DNA of 64,000 nucleotides. Origin: Pseudomonadota bacterium. GTDB taxonomy: Bacteria > Pseudomonadota > Gammaproteobacteria > UBA9214. Location of the stretch: the NCBI GenBank assembly GCA_041395565.1, contig JAWLAI010000002.1, positions 496,001-560,000 on the forward strand, in the 5' to 3' direction. The notes beneath the pieces are model-generated. The model had not been told where the DNA came from and did no database searches. It was given only the letters and a program-made list of their open reading frames with translations. A program made the position numbers and the translations under genes. Below are positions 26,507 through 34,893 of this stretch, piece by piece; position 1 is the first letter of the stretch, and each line of letters begins with the position of its first letter.

Positions 26507-27346
26507 TTATTGTCTGGGCAGAAACTGCAGGGGATCGACCGGCTTGCCGTCCCGGCGTATCTCGAAATAGAGCGCAGTGTGGTCGGTACCGCTGCTGCCC
26601 ATGTTTGCGATCAACTGCCCCGCTCTGACCTGATCACCTTCGGCAACGACCAGCTTGCTGTTATGGCCGTAGGCACTCAGCAGGCTGTCATTGTGTTTGA
26701 TGATGATAAGCCTGCCATATCCGACAAGTCCACTCCCGACATAGACCACCTTGCCGCCGGCGGCCGCGGTGACCGGCTGGCCATGATAGCCGCCGATGTC
26801 TATACCCTTTTTTCCATTGGTATTTTCCTGATACCCGCGCAACAGCTTGCCGCGCGTGGGCCACTGCCATTTGCCATCGTAGAGACGATCCCCCGCCATA
26901 CGGGCGCTAGCCGGTGTCGGTGCAGGCACCGGTGTCGCTGCCGGCGCGGACGGCCCCGGCGCCGGGACCGGTTGAGGTCGCGGCGGCGGGCGCGCGGGTG
27001 CCGCGCGCGCCACCGGCGCAGTGTCTGAGCCGGATTCCGCCCGCACCCGCAGGCGCTGACCGGGATAGATGGTATAGGGTGAACGCAGGCGGTTGAGTCG
27101 CGCCAACTCTTTCATCTTCAGGCCATGCTGCCAGGCAATCGAATACAGCGTGTCGCCGCGCCTGACCACGTAGTCCGTTGCCGACGCATTGCGCTGCACA
27201 GCGGCGGCGCCCTGCGGCTGCACGATCCGGGCCTGCGGTGCCGGTGCCGTGCCGCGCGCGGACACCGGCGCCTTGGCGACGGTGCCACACCCGGACAGCA
27301 GAACCACGGCGCAACAGCAGGCCAGGATGTCATTCCGCAACAGCAT
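26507..27346 (-). CDS. nlpD: Divisome activator NlpD (LysM / LytM lipoprotein)
   Basis: A 279-residue outer-membrane lipoprotein that in E. coli activates the amidase AmiC at the septum. From the ATG at 27346 there is a lipobox LLSGC (Cys20), a LysM domain (about 58-105, YVVRRGDTLYSIAWQHG), a Pro/Ala-rich linker and a LytM (M23) domain (about 165-278). The LytM site is degenerate: the usual His-x-Gly-x-Asp motif is KKGIDIGG and the HxH motif is HTALYFE, so it is a regulator rather than a peptidase. The frame stays open far upstream, but that part overlaps yqaA. Start and yqaA stop overlap (TGATG). Confidence 0.94.
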   Translation of the reverse strand: MLLRNDILACCCAVVLLSGCGTVAKAPVSARGTAPAPQARIVQPQGAAAVQRNASATDYVVRRGDTLYSIAWQHGLKMKELARLNRLRSPYTIYPGQRLRVRAESGSDTAPVARAAPARPPPRPQPVPAPGPSAPAATPVPAPTPASARMAGDRLYDGKWQWPTRGKLLRGYQENTNGKKGIDIGGYHGQPVTAAAGGKVVYVGSGLVGYGRLIIIKHNDSLLSAYGHNSKLVVAEGDQVRAGQLIANMGSSGTDHTALYFEIRRDGKPVDPLQFLPRQ

Positions 27347-27924
27347 CACGTTCTGAAGTAGAAATACGCCACGACCGCGAGCGCGACCATCAGCCAGCCC
27401 AGCCACTCGATCCAGTGGCGCAGCTTCGCCTCCATGCGCGGACCGCCCCACGCCATCATGCTCGAGACCAGGAAGAAGCGTCCGCCGCGCCCCACCAGCG
27501 AACCGAGCGCGAACAGCGGGAGGTTCATGGCCAGCGTACCGGCGGCAATGGTGAACACCTTGTACGGAATGGGCGAGAATCCCGCCACCAGGATCGCCCA
27601 GAAACCCCAGTGGTCGAACCAGGTGCGGGCATGCAGATACTTGTCCCAGTAGGCGGACGACTGCAGCCAGGGCTGGAGCAGCTCGAAGAAGTAGTACCCG
27701 ATCAGGTAACCGAACAGTCCGCCGACCACGGAAGCCAGCGTGGTCAGCATGGCGTAGCGGAGGGCATGCTGCGGCCGTGCCATGCTCATCGGCGCCAGCA
27801 TCACATCCGGCGGGATGGGGAAGAAGGAAGACTCGGCAAAGCTCAGGCCGGACAGGTACCAGGCGGCATGACGGTGACGCGCCCACTGCATCGTCTTGTC
27901 ATAGAGCCAGGTGAAAATACGCAT
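27346..27924 (-). CDS. YqaA-like DedA-family membrane protein
   Basis: A 192-residue membrane protein of the YqaA branch of the DedA/SNARE-associated family: FAESSFFPIPPDVMLAPM near residue 29, GYLIGYYFFE near 72 and AGFSPIPYKVFTIAAG near 115. About four membrane helices are present. DedA relatives affect membrane energetics and lipid-carrier recycling. It sits between pcm and nlpD and overlaps both neighbours at TGATG junctions, so pcm, yqaA and nlpD are translated as a coupled series. Confidence 0.9.
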   Translation of the reverse strand: MRIFTWLYDKTMQWARHRHAAWYLSGLSFAESSFFPIPPDVMLAPMSMARPQHALRYAMLTTLASVVGGLFGYLIGYYFFELLQPWLQSSAYWDKYLHARTWFDHWGFWAILVAGFSPIPYKVFTIAAGTLAMNLPLFALGSLVGRGGRFFLVSSMMAWGGPRMEAKLRHWIEWLGWLMVALAVVAYFYFRT

Positions 27925-28583
27925 CAGGCCTGTCCGCTCAGCAATGGCACAAAGGTTACCGGATCGAGGTCCTCGCGTTCAAATGCGTCGCCGTGGCGCG
28001 TCACCAGGGTCAGGGTCTGGCGGTTGCGGCCACCGACCGGTATCACCAGGCGCCCGCCTTCTGGCGCGAGCTGTTCCAGCAGCGCATCGGGTATGCTGTT
28101 CGCGGCGGCCGTGGTGATGATGGCGTCGAATGGGGCGAACTCCGGCAGGCCGGCGGTACCGTCCGAATAGCTGGCGCGGATGTTGCGCAGGCCCAGCTTG
28201 CGAAAGCGCTGGCGCGCCTGGCGCGCCAACGGCTCGATGCGCTCCACGGTATAGACCTTGGGTACGAGCGCGGCCAGCACGGCGGCCTGGTAGCCGGAAC
28301 CGGTGCCGATCTCCAGCACGGTCTGGGGCTGGTTGCGAATCACGAGATCCGTCATGGCGGCGACCACGTAGGGCTGCGAGATGGTCTGGTTATAGCCGAT
28401 CGGGAGCGCGGTATCCTCGTAGGCGCGACTCGCCAGCGCCTCGTCGACGAACAGGTGGCGCGGCGTGGCACGGATCACCTCCAGCACCCGTTCGTTGCGG
28501 ATGCCCTCGGCGCGCAGCCGCTCGACCAGCCGGTCGCGCGTGCGCTGCGAGGTCATGCCGATGCCGCGCTCCTGGGTGATCAT
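27924..28583 (-). CDS. pcm: Protein-L-isoaspartate O-methyltransferase
   Basis: Repairs age-damaged proteins by methylating L-isoaspartyl residues with SAM. The 219-residue protein has the family's TPRHLFVDEALASRAYEDTALPIG N-terminal region with the conserved IGYNQTISQPYVVA stretch (near 62-75), SAM motif LEIGTGSGYQAAVLA and C-terminal LVIPVGGRNRQTL. The ATG at 28583 is used here; ATG 28556 is also possible. It lies seven bases after surE in the conserved surE-pcm stress-survival pair. Confidence 0.96.
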   Translation of the reverse strand: MITQERGIGMTSQRTRDRLVERLRAEGIRNERVLEVIRATPRHLFVDEALASRAYEDTALPIGYNQTISQPYVVAAMTDLVIRNQPQTVLEIGTGSGYQAAVLAALVPKVYTVERIEPLARQARQRFRKLGLRNIRASYSDGTAGLPEFAPFDAIITTAAANSIPDALLEQLAPEGGRLVIPVGGRNRQTLTLVTRHGDAFEREDLDPVTFVPLLSGQA

Positions 28584-28590
28584 CGCCGCG

Positions 28591-29334
28591 TCACCCCGCC
28601 AGCCAGCTGGCCAGCCGGTCCATGGCCTCGTAGCGCGTCAGGTCCACATCCAGCGGCGTGATGGAGACATAGCCGGAACGCACCGCGTGGAAATCCGTCC
28701 CCGGTCCCGCGTCCTGCTCGCTGCCGGCCGGCCCGACCCAGTATACCGTGCGCCCGCGCGGGTCCTTCATCCGCACCACCGGTTCGGACTTGTGGCGATG
28801 TCCGAGCCGCGTCGCCTGCATACCCCGCAGCTGCGCCCAGGGCAGGTCCGGCACATTGACATTGAGTATGGTGTCGGCGGGCAGCGTACCGGCGCGCACA
28901 CGCTGCACGAGTTCGAGCGCCACGCGCGCAGCGGTGTCGTAGTGCACGGGCCGGTCGCCGGCCAGCGAGACCGCAAGCGCCGGCGCACCGAGGAAACGAC
29001 CCTCCATGGCCGCGGCCACGGTACCCGAATACAGCACATCGTCGCCGAGATTGGCCCCGGCATTGATGCCGGCCACCACCATGTCCGGCTCTTGCTCGAG
29101 CAGGCCGGTGATCGCGAGATGCACGCAATCCGTGGGCGTGCCATCGACACAGGTATAGCCGTTGTCGGCGCTGCGGGCACGGATCGGGCTGTCCAGGGTC
29201 AGCGAGTTGCTGGCACCGCTGCGGTCGCGTTCCGGCGCCACGACATGCACCGTGGCCACCGCCGCGAGCGCATCCGCGAGGGTGCGGATGCCACGGGACT
29301 GATACCCGTCGTCATTGCTGATCAGAATGTTCAT
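28591..29334 (-). CDS. surE: 5'/3'-nucleotidase SurE
   Basis: Survival protein E, a metal-dependent phosphatase acting on nucleoside monophosphates. The 247-residue product starts MNILISNDDGYQSRGI with the Asp-Asp metal ligands, and has the S(39)-type ASNSLT loop and VVAGINAGANLGDDVLYSGTVAAA near residue 88-110. ATG 29334 with AGAGGTG before it is preferred to the upstream GTG at 29346. It heads the surE-pcm-yqaA-nlpD series leading to rpoS. Confidence 0.96.
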   Translation of the reverse strand: MNILISNDDGYQSRGIRTLADALAAVATVHVVAPERDRSGASNSLTLDSPIRARSADNGYTCVDGTPTDCVHLAITGLLEQEPDMVVAGINAGANLGDDVLYSGTVAAAMEGRFLGAPALAVSLAGDRPVHYDTAARVALELVQRVRAGTLPADTILNVNVPDLPWAQLRGMQATRLGHRHKSEPVVRMKDPRGRTVYWVGPAGSEQDAGPGTDFHAVRSGYVSITPLDVDLTRYEAMDRLASWLAG

Positions 29335-29587
29335 GTCGCTGAGCACCTCTGGCAGACCGGGGTTGCTGGCAGCGCCCGGGATTGCGGCAGCAGACCCGCC
29401 GGCGCGGCGATCGCTGCGGCCCCGTCCGCCTTAGCTGCCATGGGCGCTCCCGTCCCGACCACTGCTTGTTATTTAATGGCCGGTAGTATAAGGATTCCGG
29501 CACCGGCTGGACACTGGCAAGCTGCCGCTTGCGCGCTGTCCGTGTTGCGGTTACGGTTGCCCCTCCCCACCCTGGAATCCAGCCGGC

Positions 29588-30136
29588 ATGGCACGCAGCA
29601 AGAAACCCAGCGCCGACGATGTCGCCCTGTTCCGCAACGAGGCGGGCGCGGTGCGGCCGCTGACACACGACCGGATCGAGCCACCGCAGCGGCTGCCGCC
29701 GGCCCGGCCGCGCCGGCAGGCGGCGCACTGGCATGCCGCGCGCACCGATGCGTTCTCGGATGCCTATGATCCCGGCACCGTCACCCCGGAGGATACGCTG
29801 TTTTTCGCCCGTCCCGGCGTGCAGCAGCGCCAGCTGCAGCGCCTGCGGCGCGGCCAGATCGAGGCCCGCGCCGAGCTGGACCTGCACGGCATGACCAGCG
29901 CGGTCGCCCGCCAGGCGCTGGTGGACTTCATCGCGCTGTGCGGCGAACGCCATATCCGCTGTGTGCGCATCATTCACGGCAAGGGTGCTGGCAGCGGCAT
30001 GGCACCGGTATTGAAAAACCGCCTCAACAGCTGGTTACGTCAGCATCACGACGTGCTTGCATTCAGCTCGGCCCAGGCCCGCCACGGCGGCACCGGCGCC
30101 CTGTATGTGCTGCTGCGCAGCGCGCGGCACGAATAG
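29588..30136 (+). CDS. Smr-domain protein (probable endonuclease)
   Basis: A 182-residue protein of the SmrA/SmrB (YdaL/YfcN) group. The Smr domain occupies about residues 95-180 with LDLHGMT, a central VRIIHGKG and terminal GGTGALYVLL. Smr proteins are nucleases; SmrB in E. coli cuts mRNA at collided ribosomes. The N-terminal 90 residues are basic and proline-rich. It is on the plus strand inside an otherwise minus-strand truD-surE block, divergent from surE. Confidence 0.9.
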   Translation: MARSKKPSADDVALFRNEAGAVRPLTHDRIEPPQRLPPARPRRQAAHWHAARTDAFSDAYDPGTVTPEDTLFFARPGVQQRQLQRLRRGQIEARAELDLHGMTSAVARQALVDFIALCGERHIRCVRIIHGKGAGSGMAPVLKNRLNSWLRQHHDVLAFSSAQARHGGTGALYVLLRSARHE

Positions 30137-30150
30137 CAAATACCCCGGCT

Positions 30151-30198
30151 CGCGCCAAGACGCCAAGCAGAGCGCATCGCCACAGAGCACACAGAAAG
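30151..30198. repeat. Half-copy of the 4905-5134 repeat
   Basis: CGCGCCAAGACGCCAAG (30151-30167), then after 11 bases GCCACAGAGCACACAGAAAG (30179-30198), reproduces the order of the left arm of the repeat between thrC and hom. The complementary right arm is not seen in the remaining gap to 30415, which otherwise holds no gene or terminator that I can recognise. Confidence 0.6.
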
Positions 30199-30415
30199 CT
30201 ATCTGCTGGCTACATCAGTGGTTGTGGTGAGCGCGCACACCGCAGCGGTGTACGCTGCTGCAGTCCCTGCGGGACCACTTACCGCACATATTCTAGTCTG
30301 CAGGAAATCACGACTGCCGGCCGCCACCACTGTTAGACCTGACTCGGAAAAGACGGGAATTCTGTAGGCGCCGCGCCCGCTGCGGCGACTCTTTTCCAGG
30401 CCGCCTAGCGCAAAC

Positions 30416-31459
30416 CTATTGTTCCAGCACCAGCTCGCGCAGCACACTGGTGGCATAGCTGCCGGCCGGCAGGGAGAATTCCAGTATCAGGGTCGTGTCG
30501 TCCGGCCAGTGCCAGGACAGGCCGGCCGCGATCAGGCACAGTGCACGCCGCTCCTGCTGCAGACCGGCTGCGGCCAGTCCCTGCACGATCGCAGCGTGCG
30601 CTGCCAGCTCGTCCTGCTCCAGTGCAAGGCAGGCGCCGCGCACCGGGCTGTCGCCCGCACCGGCAAGCGGCCCGGTGGGCTGGATGTCCCGGGCAGCGAT
30701 ACGCGCCAGCAGCGCGTCGTCGATCGCGTCCGCCACGAAATAGCTGCGGGTGCCTGCCAGCTGCATGGCATCACCGGGCAGCGCGTGATCCCAGCAGCCT
30801 GCGGCTACCCGGCGCGACAGCACGCGGTTGAACAACAGCGCCCGCGCCGCCGACAGCGCCAGTCCGCGGCGATTGCGCGACAGGCGCAGGCGCGGATTGT
30901 CGAACAACCGCAGGGCGGTATCGAGGTTGGCACCGGCCGCACCGAAGCGCTGGCCGCCAAAATAGTTGGGCACGCCAGCGGCGTCGATGCGGCGCAGACG
31001 CTGCTCGAGCCCGGCGCGGTCACCCGCGATGGCGCGGACGGTAAGCACGAAGGCATTGCCGCGCAAGGCGCCACGCTGCAGCTTGCGGGTGTGGCGCGCA
31101 TGGCGCAGCACCGTGATCGTGTCCGAATCCAGCGCCTGCCACTGCGGCTCCGCACGTCCCGGCAACTGCACCGAGAACCACTGCTCGGTCACGGCGTGGC
31201 GGTCCTTCAGGCCGGCATAGCCGACGCCGCGCGGGTGCACGCCGGCGAATCTTGACAGTAACGTGGCGACATGCTCGGTGTTGTTATCGCGCTTGCGGAT
31301 ATTCAGCCAGACATGTTCGCCACTGCCGGAGGGTTCGACCGCTGGCAGTTCCACGACCCGGAAATCCTCCGGCTGCTGCCGCAGCACGCCGCGTGCCGGC
31401 GGCACGCCGTGGGCATGGGCGAGCCCGTGCACGGCAAGTTCCAGCCAGTCAGTCGTCAT
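30416..31459 (-). CDS. truD: tRNA pseudouridine(13) synthase TruD
   Basis: Makes pseudouridine 13 in tRNA-Glu. The 347-residue protein has the TruD signature GYAGLKDRHAVTEQWFS with catalytic Asp86, then GNAFVLTVR near 133 and PNYFGGQRFG near 160. ATG 31459 gives the family length and begins MTTDWLEL; the open frame upstream is not conserved-looking. Its place between ispF and surE is the standard gammaproteobacterial order, although here each gap is wide enough for separate promoters. Confidence 0.95.
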   Translation of the reverse strand: MTTDWLELAVHGLAHAHGVPPARGVLRQQPEDFRVVELPAVEPSGSGEHVWLNIRKRDNNTEHVATLLSRFAGVHPRGVGYAGLKDRHAVTEQWFSVQLPGRAEPQWQALDSDTITVLRHARHTRKLQRGALRGNAFVLTVRAIAGDRAGLEQRLRRIDAAGVPNYFGGQRFGAAGANLDTALRLFDNPRLRLSRNRRGLALSAARALLFNRVLSRRVAAGCWDHALPGDAMQLAGTRSYFVADAIDDALLARIAARDIQPTGPLAGAGDSPVRGACLALEQDELAAHAAIVQGLAAAGLQQERRALCLIAAGLSWHWPDDTTLILEFSLPAGSYATSVLRELVLEQ

Positions 31460-31790
31460 GCGGCAGCGAGACGGGGAAGGAAAGCGCTCCCCACAGTGAC
31501 GGCTGACAGAGCAACATGCTGTGCCCTGTGTCCCCTGCATCGCGCTACCCGCTGCATCCTCGTTGCGAGACGCGAGCAAGTGTACTCATGAGCAAACATG
31601 GCGACAGGACACAGCACAAGCTGTAAGAGCGGACCGTGCCCGCGCATGAGTGACCCCGGCCGTTCACGCATGTAACGCGCTCCTACAGATGCTTCAAAAA
31701 CCTGGATTCGCCTTAATCACTCTGTGGCGAACCTATATTGAATTTCCCGGCGCCTTTGCTGCTGCGTGCGTGCCCTATCCACCATCGCGC
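31460..31790. other. Gene-free stretch with a REP-like element
   Basis: A 331-base gap between truD and ispF without a convincing gene. It holds two inverted structures: TGTGCCCTGTGTCC near 31519 against GGACACAGCACA near 31606, and the REP-like pair listed at 31621-31688. The 40 bases around 31690-31745 are AT-richer and could carry the truD promoter. Confidence 0.5.
31621..31688. repeat. REP-like inverted pair
   Basis: CTGTAAGAGCG (31621-31631) is matched by CGCTCCTACAG (31678-31688), 10 of 11 bases complementary, with GC-rich sequence between. The arm resembles the CTGTAGGAGC ends of repetitive extragenic palindromes in gammaproteobacteria. Confidence 0.5.
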
Positions 31791-32261
31791 TCAGTCTTCC
31801 ACCAGCACCACGGCGAAGGCGGCAATACCCTCGCCGCGCCCGGTGAAGCCGAGATATTCGGTCGTGGTCGCCTTGATGTTGACCCGGTCGGCACTGATAC
31901 TCAGATCCGCCGCGATCACCTCGCGCATGGTCGCGATATACGGGCCGAGTTTTGGCTCCTGCGCCACCACGGTGATGTCCGCATTGACCAGTCTGCACCC
32001 CTCCTCGCCGACCATGTCCATGGTCCTGCGCAGCAGCACGCGGCTGTCGATGTCACGATAGGCCGGATCTCCGGGCGGGAAATGCCGGCCGATGTCGCCA
32101 AGACCGGCCGCGCCGAGCAAGGCGTCGCACAACGCGTGCAGCACGACGTCGCCGTCCGAATGGGCCTCCAGACTGCGCGGGTACGGCACGATCACGCCGC
32201 CCAGCACCAGGGTGCCGCCGGCCTTGAAGGCATGGGCGTCGATGCCCTGACCGATCCTCAT
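31791..32261 (-). CDS. ispF: 2-C-methyl-D-erythritol 2,4-cyclodiphosphate synthase
   Basis: Fifth step of the MEP isoprenoid pathway. The 156-residue protein begins MRIGQGIDAHAF with metal ligands Asp8 and His10, and has LEAHSDGDVVLHALCDALLGA near residue 32 and IKATTTEYLGFTGRGEGIAA near the end. The frame is open into the ispD 3' end, but ATG 32261 gives the exact family start, so this is a separate protein and not an IspDF fusion. Confidence 0.97.
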   Translation of the reverse strand: MRIGQGIDAHAFKAGGTLVLGGVIVPYPRSLEAHSDGDVVLHALCDALLGAAGLGDIGRHFPPGDPAYRDIDSRVLLRRTMDMVGEEGCRLVNADITVVAQEPKLGPYIATMREVIAADLSISADRVNIKATTTEYLGFTGRGEGIAAFAVVLVED

Positions 32262-32415
32262 GCCACCCCCTCCCGGCAAGCTGTCCGGGTAATGTGAGCC
32301 CAGACGAGAACGCGGCACGCTGCCGTGGCCTGCGCGAGCGCCGGCGGCGCCGGATACGCACTGCGCGCGGCGATGCAGCGCGCGAAGTGCCGGACATGGT
32401 GCGCTCGCGGCTGGT

Positions 32416-33144
32416 TCAGCATGACACGGACGGGCTCCTGTGGTGCAGATAAAACGCCGCCAGCGCGAGATCCGCCGGCAGGGTGATCTTGATGTTGTCG
32501 CGACTGCCCTGCACCATGCGCGGCGCATATCCGGCGCGTTCCATGGCGGATGCCTCGTCGGTAACGGCCACGCCCGCATCGATGGCGGCGGCCAGCGCGG
32601 CGTCGAGCAGGTCGATACGGAACAGCTGCGGCGTCAAGGCGTGCCACAGGCCTGCGCGCTCGACCGTGCGGGCAACACGCTGATCCGCATCCACGCGCTT
32701 CATGGTATCGGCGACCGGCATGCCGAGCAGGCCGCCGTTGACGTCCGCGCCGACGGCCGCGATCAGCCGGCTGACGTCATCCGGACGCAGACAGGGACGC
32801 GCGGCATCGTGTACCAGCACCTGGTCACGCGGCTGCGCGAGTCCGGCCAGGTGGCGCAGGCCGTTGCGAACGGAGTGGCAACGTTGCGCACCGCCGGTCA
32901 CGCTCACCAGCGGGCGGCCGGCATAGCGGCTGCTGATGTCGCCCCAGTGCGCGTCACCCTCGGCCACGACCAGCACGATACCCGCGAGCGGCGCGCAGGC
33001 CAGCAGGGCATCGAGCGTATGTTCGAGCACGGTGCGGCCGCCCAGTTGCAGGTACTGCTTGGGTAATGCCGCACCCATGCGCGTACCGCTTCCCGCGGCC
33101 GGCACCACCGCCCAGTAACGTGCATCAGCAGGTACTGCCGTCAT
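32416..33144 (-). CDS. ispD: 2-C-methyl-D-erythritol 4-phosphate cytidylyltransferase
   Basis: Third step of the MEP pathway, attaching CMP to methylerythritol phosphate. The 242-residue protein has the nucleotide-binding AAGSGTRMGAALPKQYLQLGG N-terminal loop (AAGSGTRMG near 16-24), VHDAARPCL near 111 and TDEASAMERAG near 196. It is downstream of ftsB, the usual order, but 154 bases separate it from ispF, more than the overlap seen in E. coli. Confidence 0.97.
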   Translation of the reverse strand: MTAVPADARYWAVVPAAGSGTRMGAALPKQYLQLGGRTVLEHTLDALLACAPLAGIVLVVAEGDAHWGDISSRYAGRPLVSVTGGAQRCHSVRNGLRHLAGLAQPRDQVLVHDAARPCLRPDDVSRLIAAVGADVNGGLLGMPVADTMKRVDADQRVARTVERAGLWHALTPQLFRIDLLDAALAAAIDAGVAVTDEASAMERAGYAPRMVQGSRDNIKITLPADLALAAFYLHHRSPSVSC

Positions 33145-33173
33145 GGCTCATGCGAGTTGCCGGTCGACGGCAA

Positions 33174-33243
33174 AATGGGGACAGACCACGTTTTATGCCT
33201 GCTCGCTTCGTTCAGGGGTAATAAAACGTGGTCTGTCCCCATT
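33174..33243. repeat. Perfect 23-base inverted repeat (REP/RAYT-type)
   Basis: AATGGGGACAGACCACGTTTTAT (33174-33196) and its exact reverse complement (33221-33243) flank a 24-base spacer. It ends two bases before the ftsB stop and lies upstream of the ispD start. The GGGGACAGACCACGTTT arm is one I associate with REP elements mobilised by Y1-type REP-associated transposases; no transposase gene is in the window. In the ftsB-ispD transcript it would fold into a very stable hairpin. Confidence 0.9.
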
Positions 33244-33244
33244 G

Positions 33245-33514
33245 TCATTCCACGACCTGGTAGAAGGTCTCGCCCTGCTTGATCATGCCGAGGTCCTCGC
33301 GCGCACGCTCCTCGATGGCGTCGAGTCCCTGCTGCAGATCCAGCACCTCGGCATCGAGCGCGTCGTTGCGCTCGCGCAAGCGCAGGTTTTCCTCGCGCTG
33401 CGACTCCACCTCACGGTGCAGCGACCAGACCTCCTGCAGGCTGCCGTCACCGAACCAGAGGCGGTACTGGAGGTAGACCAGCAGCAGCAACAGCACGATG
33501 ACCACCTTCTTCAT
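33245..33514 (-). CDS. ftsB: Cell division protein FtsB
   Basis: An 89-residue bitopic divisome protein that with FtsL and FtsQ activates septal wall synthesis. It has a Lys-Lys N-terminus, one membrane helix (about 4-21) and a periplasmic coiled coil (about 28-70) containing ERNDALDAEVLDLQQG, followed by the conserved EERAREDLGMIKQGETFYQ region. It lies 41 bases after eno on the same strand, the typical eno-ftsB-ispD order. Confidence 0.95.
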   Translation of the reverse strand: MKKVVIVLLLLLVYLQYRLWFGDGSLQEVWSLHREVESQREENLRLRERNDALDAEVLDLQQGLDAIEERAREDLGMIKQGETFYQVVE

Positions 33515-33555
33515 CGCCTGGTACCCGGACCTCCGCGCCGCAGGCCGACACGCAC

Positions 33556-34842
33556 TCAGCCGGCCAGATGACGGAACGCGGCGCGCCCGGCATAGCTCGC
33601 CAGGCTGCCGAGTTCCTGCTCGATGCGCATCAGCTGATTGTACTTGGCCACGCGATCGGAACGCGACATGGAGCCGGTCTTGATCTGTGTTGCCGTGGTA
33701 CCGACGGCGACATCGGCGATGGTGACGTCCTCGGTTTCGCCGGAACGGTGCGAGACCACCGCGCTGTAACCGGCATCATAGGCCATGCGTATCGCTTCCA
33801 GCGTCTCGGTGAGCGTACCGATCTGGTTGAGCTTGATCAGGATGGAATTGCCGATACCCCGGTCGATGCCTTCGCGGAAGATCTTGGTGTTGGTCACGAA
33901 CAGGTCGTCACCCACCAGCTGGACCTTGTCGCCGAGTTGCTCGGTGAGGTACTTCCAGCCGTCCCAGTCGCTTTCGTCGAGGCCGTCCTCGATGGTGATG
34001 ATGGGATACTGCCTGACCCAGCCGGCCAGATAGTCGGTGAACTGCGCGGAGCTGAACTCGCGCCCTTCCGAGGCCAGCACGTACTTGCCGTCACGGTAGA
34101 ATTCGGAACTGGCCGCGTCCAGGCCGAGGAAGATATCCTTGCCGGCGCTGAATCCCGCCTTGCCGATCGCCTCGAGGATCACCTCGATCGCGGCCTCGTT
34201 GGAGGCCAGGTCCGGCGCGAAGCCGCCCTCGTCGCCGACCGCGGTGTTGAGTCCGCGACCGTGCAGCACGCTCTTGAGGGCATGGAACACCTCCGCACCG
34301 TAGCGCACCGCTTCATGCAGGCTGCCTGCGCCCACCGGCAGAATCATGAACTCCTGCAGATCGACGCTGTTGTCGGCATGCACGCCGCCGTTGATGATGT
34401 TCATCATGGGTACCGGCAGCTGCAGCGGACCATCCCCGCCCAGCAACTGATAGAGCCCGATCTTCTGCTCGCTGGCCGTGGCCTGTGCCGTGGCCAGCGA
34501 GACTGCCAGCAGCGCGTTGGCGCCGAGCCGGCCCTTGTTGTCGGTGCCGTCGAGGTCGATCAGTGCCCGGTCGAGCTCGGCCTGGGCGCTGGCTTCCATC
34601 CCGGTGACGGCATCGCGAATCACGGTGTTGATGTTTCCCACGGCCTTGCTGACACCCTTGCCCCCGTAGCGTGACTTGTCGCCGTCGCGCAGCTCCACGG
34701 CCTCGCGCGAGCCGGTCGAGGCACCGGACGGCACTGCGGCGCGTCCCACGACGCCCGAGGCCAGGGTGATTTCCGCCTCGACCGTGGGATTGCCTCGCGA
34801 ATCAATGATTTCGCGCCCGAAGACGCCTGAAATTTCCGACAT
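33556..34842 (-). CDS. eno: Enolase
   Basis: Interconverts 2-phosphoglycerate and phosphoenolpyruvate in glycolysis and is a component of the RNA degradosome. The 428-residue protein shows EIIDSRGNPTVEAE, PSGASTG near residue 39, the metal ligands in LGLDAASSEFY (near 244), ITIEDGLDE (near 287) and GDDLFVTN (near 314), and the signature LIKLNQIGTLTET (near 339). kdsA lies upstream and ftsB downstream. Confidence 0.98.
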   Translation of the reverse strand: MSEISGVFGREIIDSRGNPTVEAEITLASGVVGRAAVPSGASTGSREAVELRDGDKSRYGGKGVSKAVGNINTVIRDAVTGMEASAQAELDRALIDLDGTDNKGRLGANALLAVSLATAQATASEQKIGLYQLLGGDGPLQLPVPMMNIINGGVHADNSVDLQEFMILPVGAGSLHEAVRYGAEVFHALKSVLHGRGLNTAVGDEGGFAPDLASNEAAIEVILEAIGKAGFSAGKDIFLGLDAASSEFYRDGKYVLASEGREFSSAQFTDYLAGWVRQYPIITIEDGLDESDWDGWKYLTEQLGDKVQLVGDDLFVTNTKIFREGIDRGIGNSILIKLNQIGTLTETLEAIRMAYDAGYSAVVSHRSGETEDVTIADVAVGTTATQIKTGSMSRSDRVAKYNQLMRIEQELGSLASYAGRAAFRHLAG

Positions 34843-34893
34843 TTTAACCCCACATATCAGTTGGTTATTTGATCTTAAAAGAATCCGTATCAG

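Noticed and set aside
26507..27886. 459-residue long form of NlpD
   Set aside because: The extra N-terminal part overlaps yqaA, is not hydrophobic in the right place, and hides the lipobox; ATG 27346 gives a proper lipoprotein.
31791..32579. Possible IspD-IspF fusion
   Set aside because: The frame is open upstream of ispF into the ispD 3' region by chance, but IspD itself is read in a different frame and IspF has its standard start at 32261.
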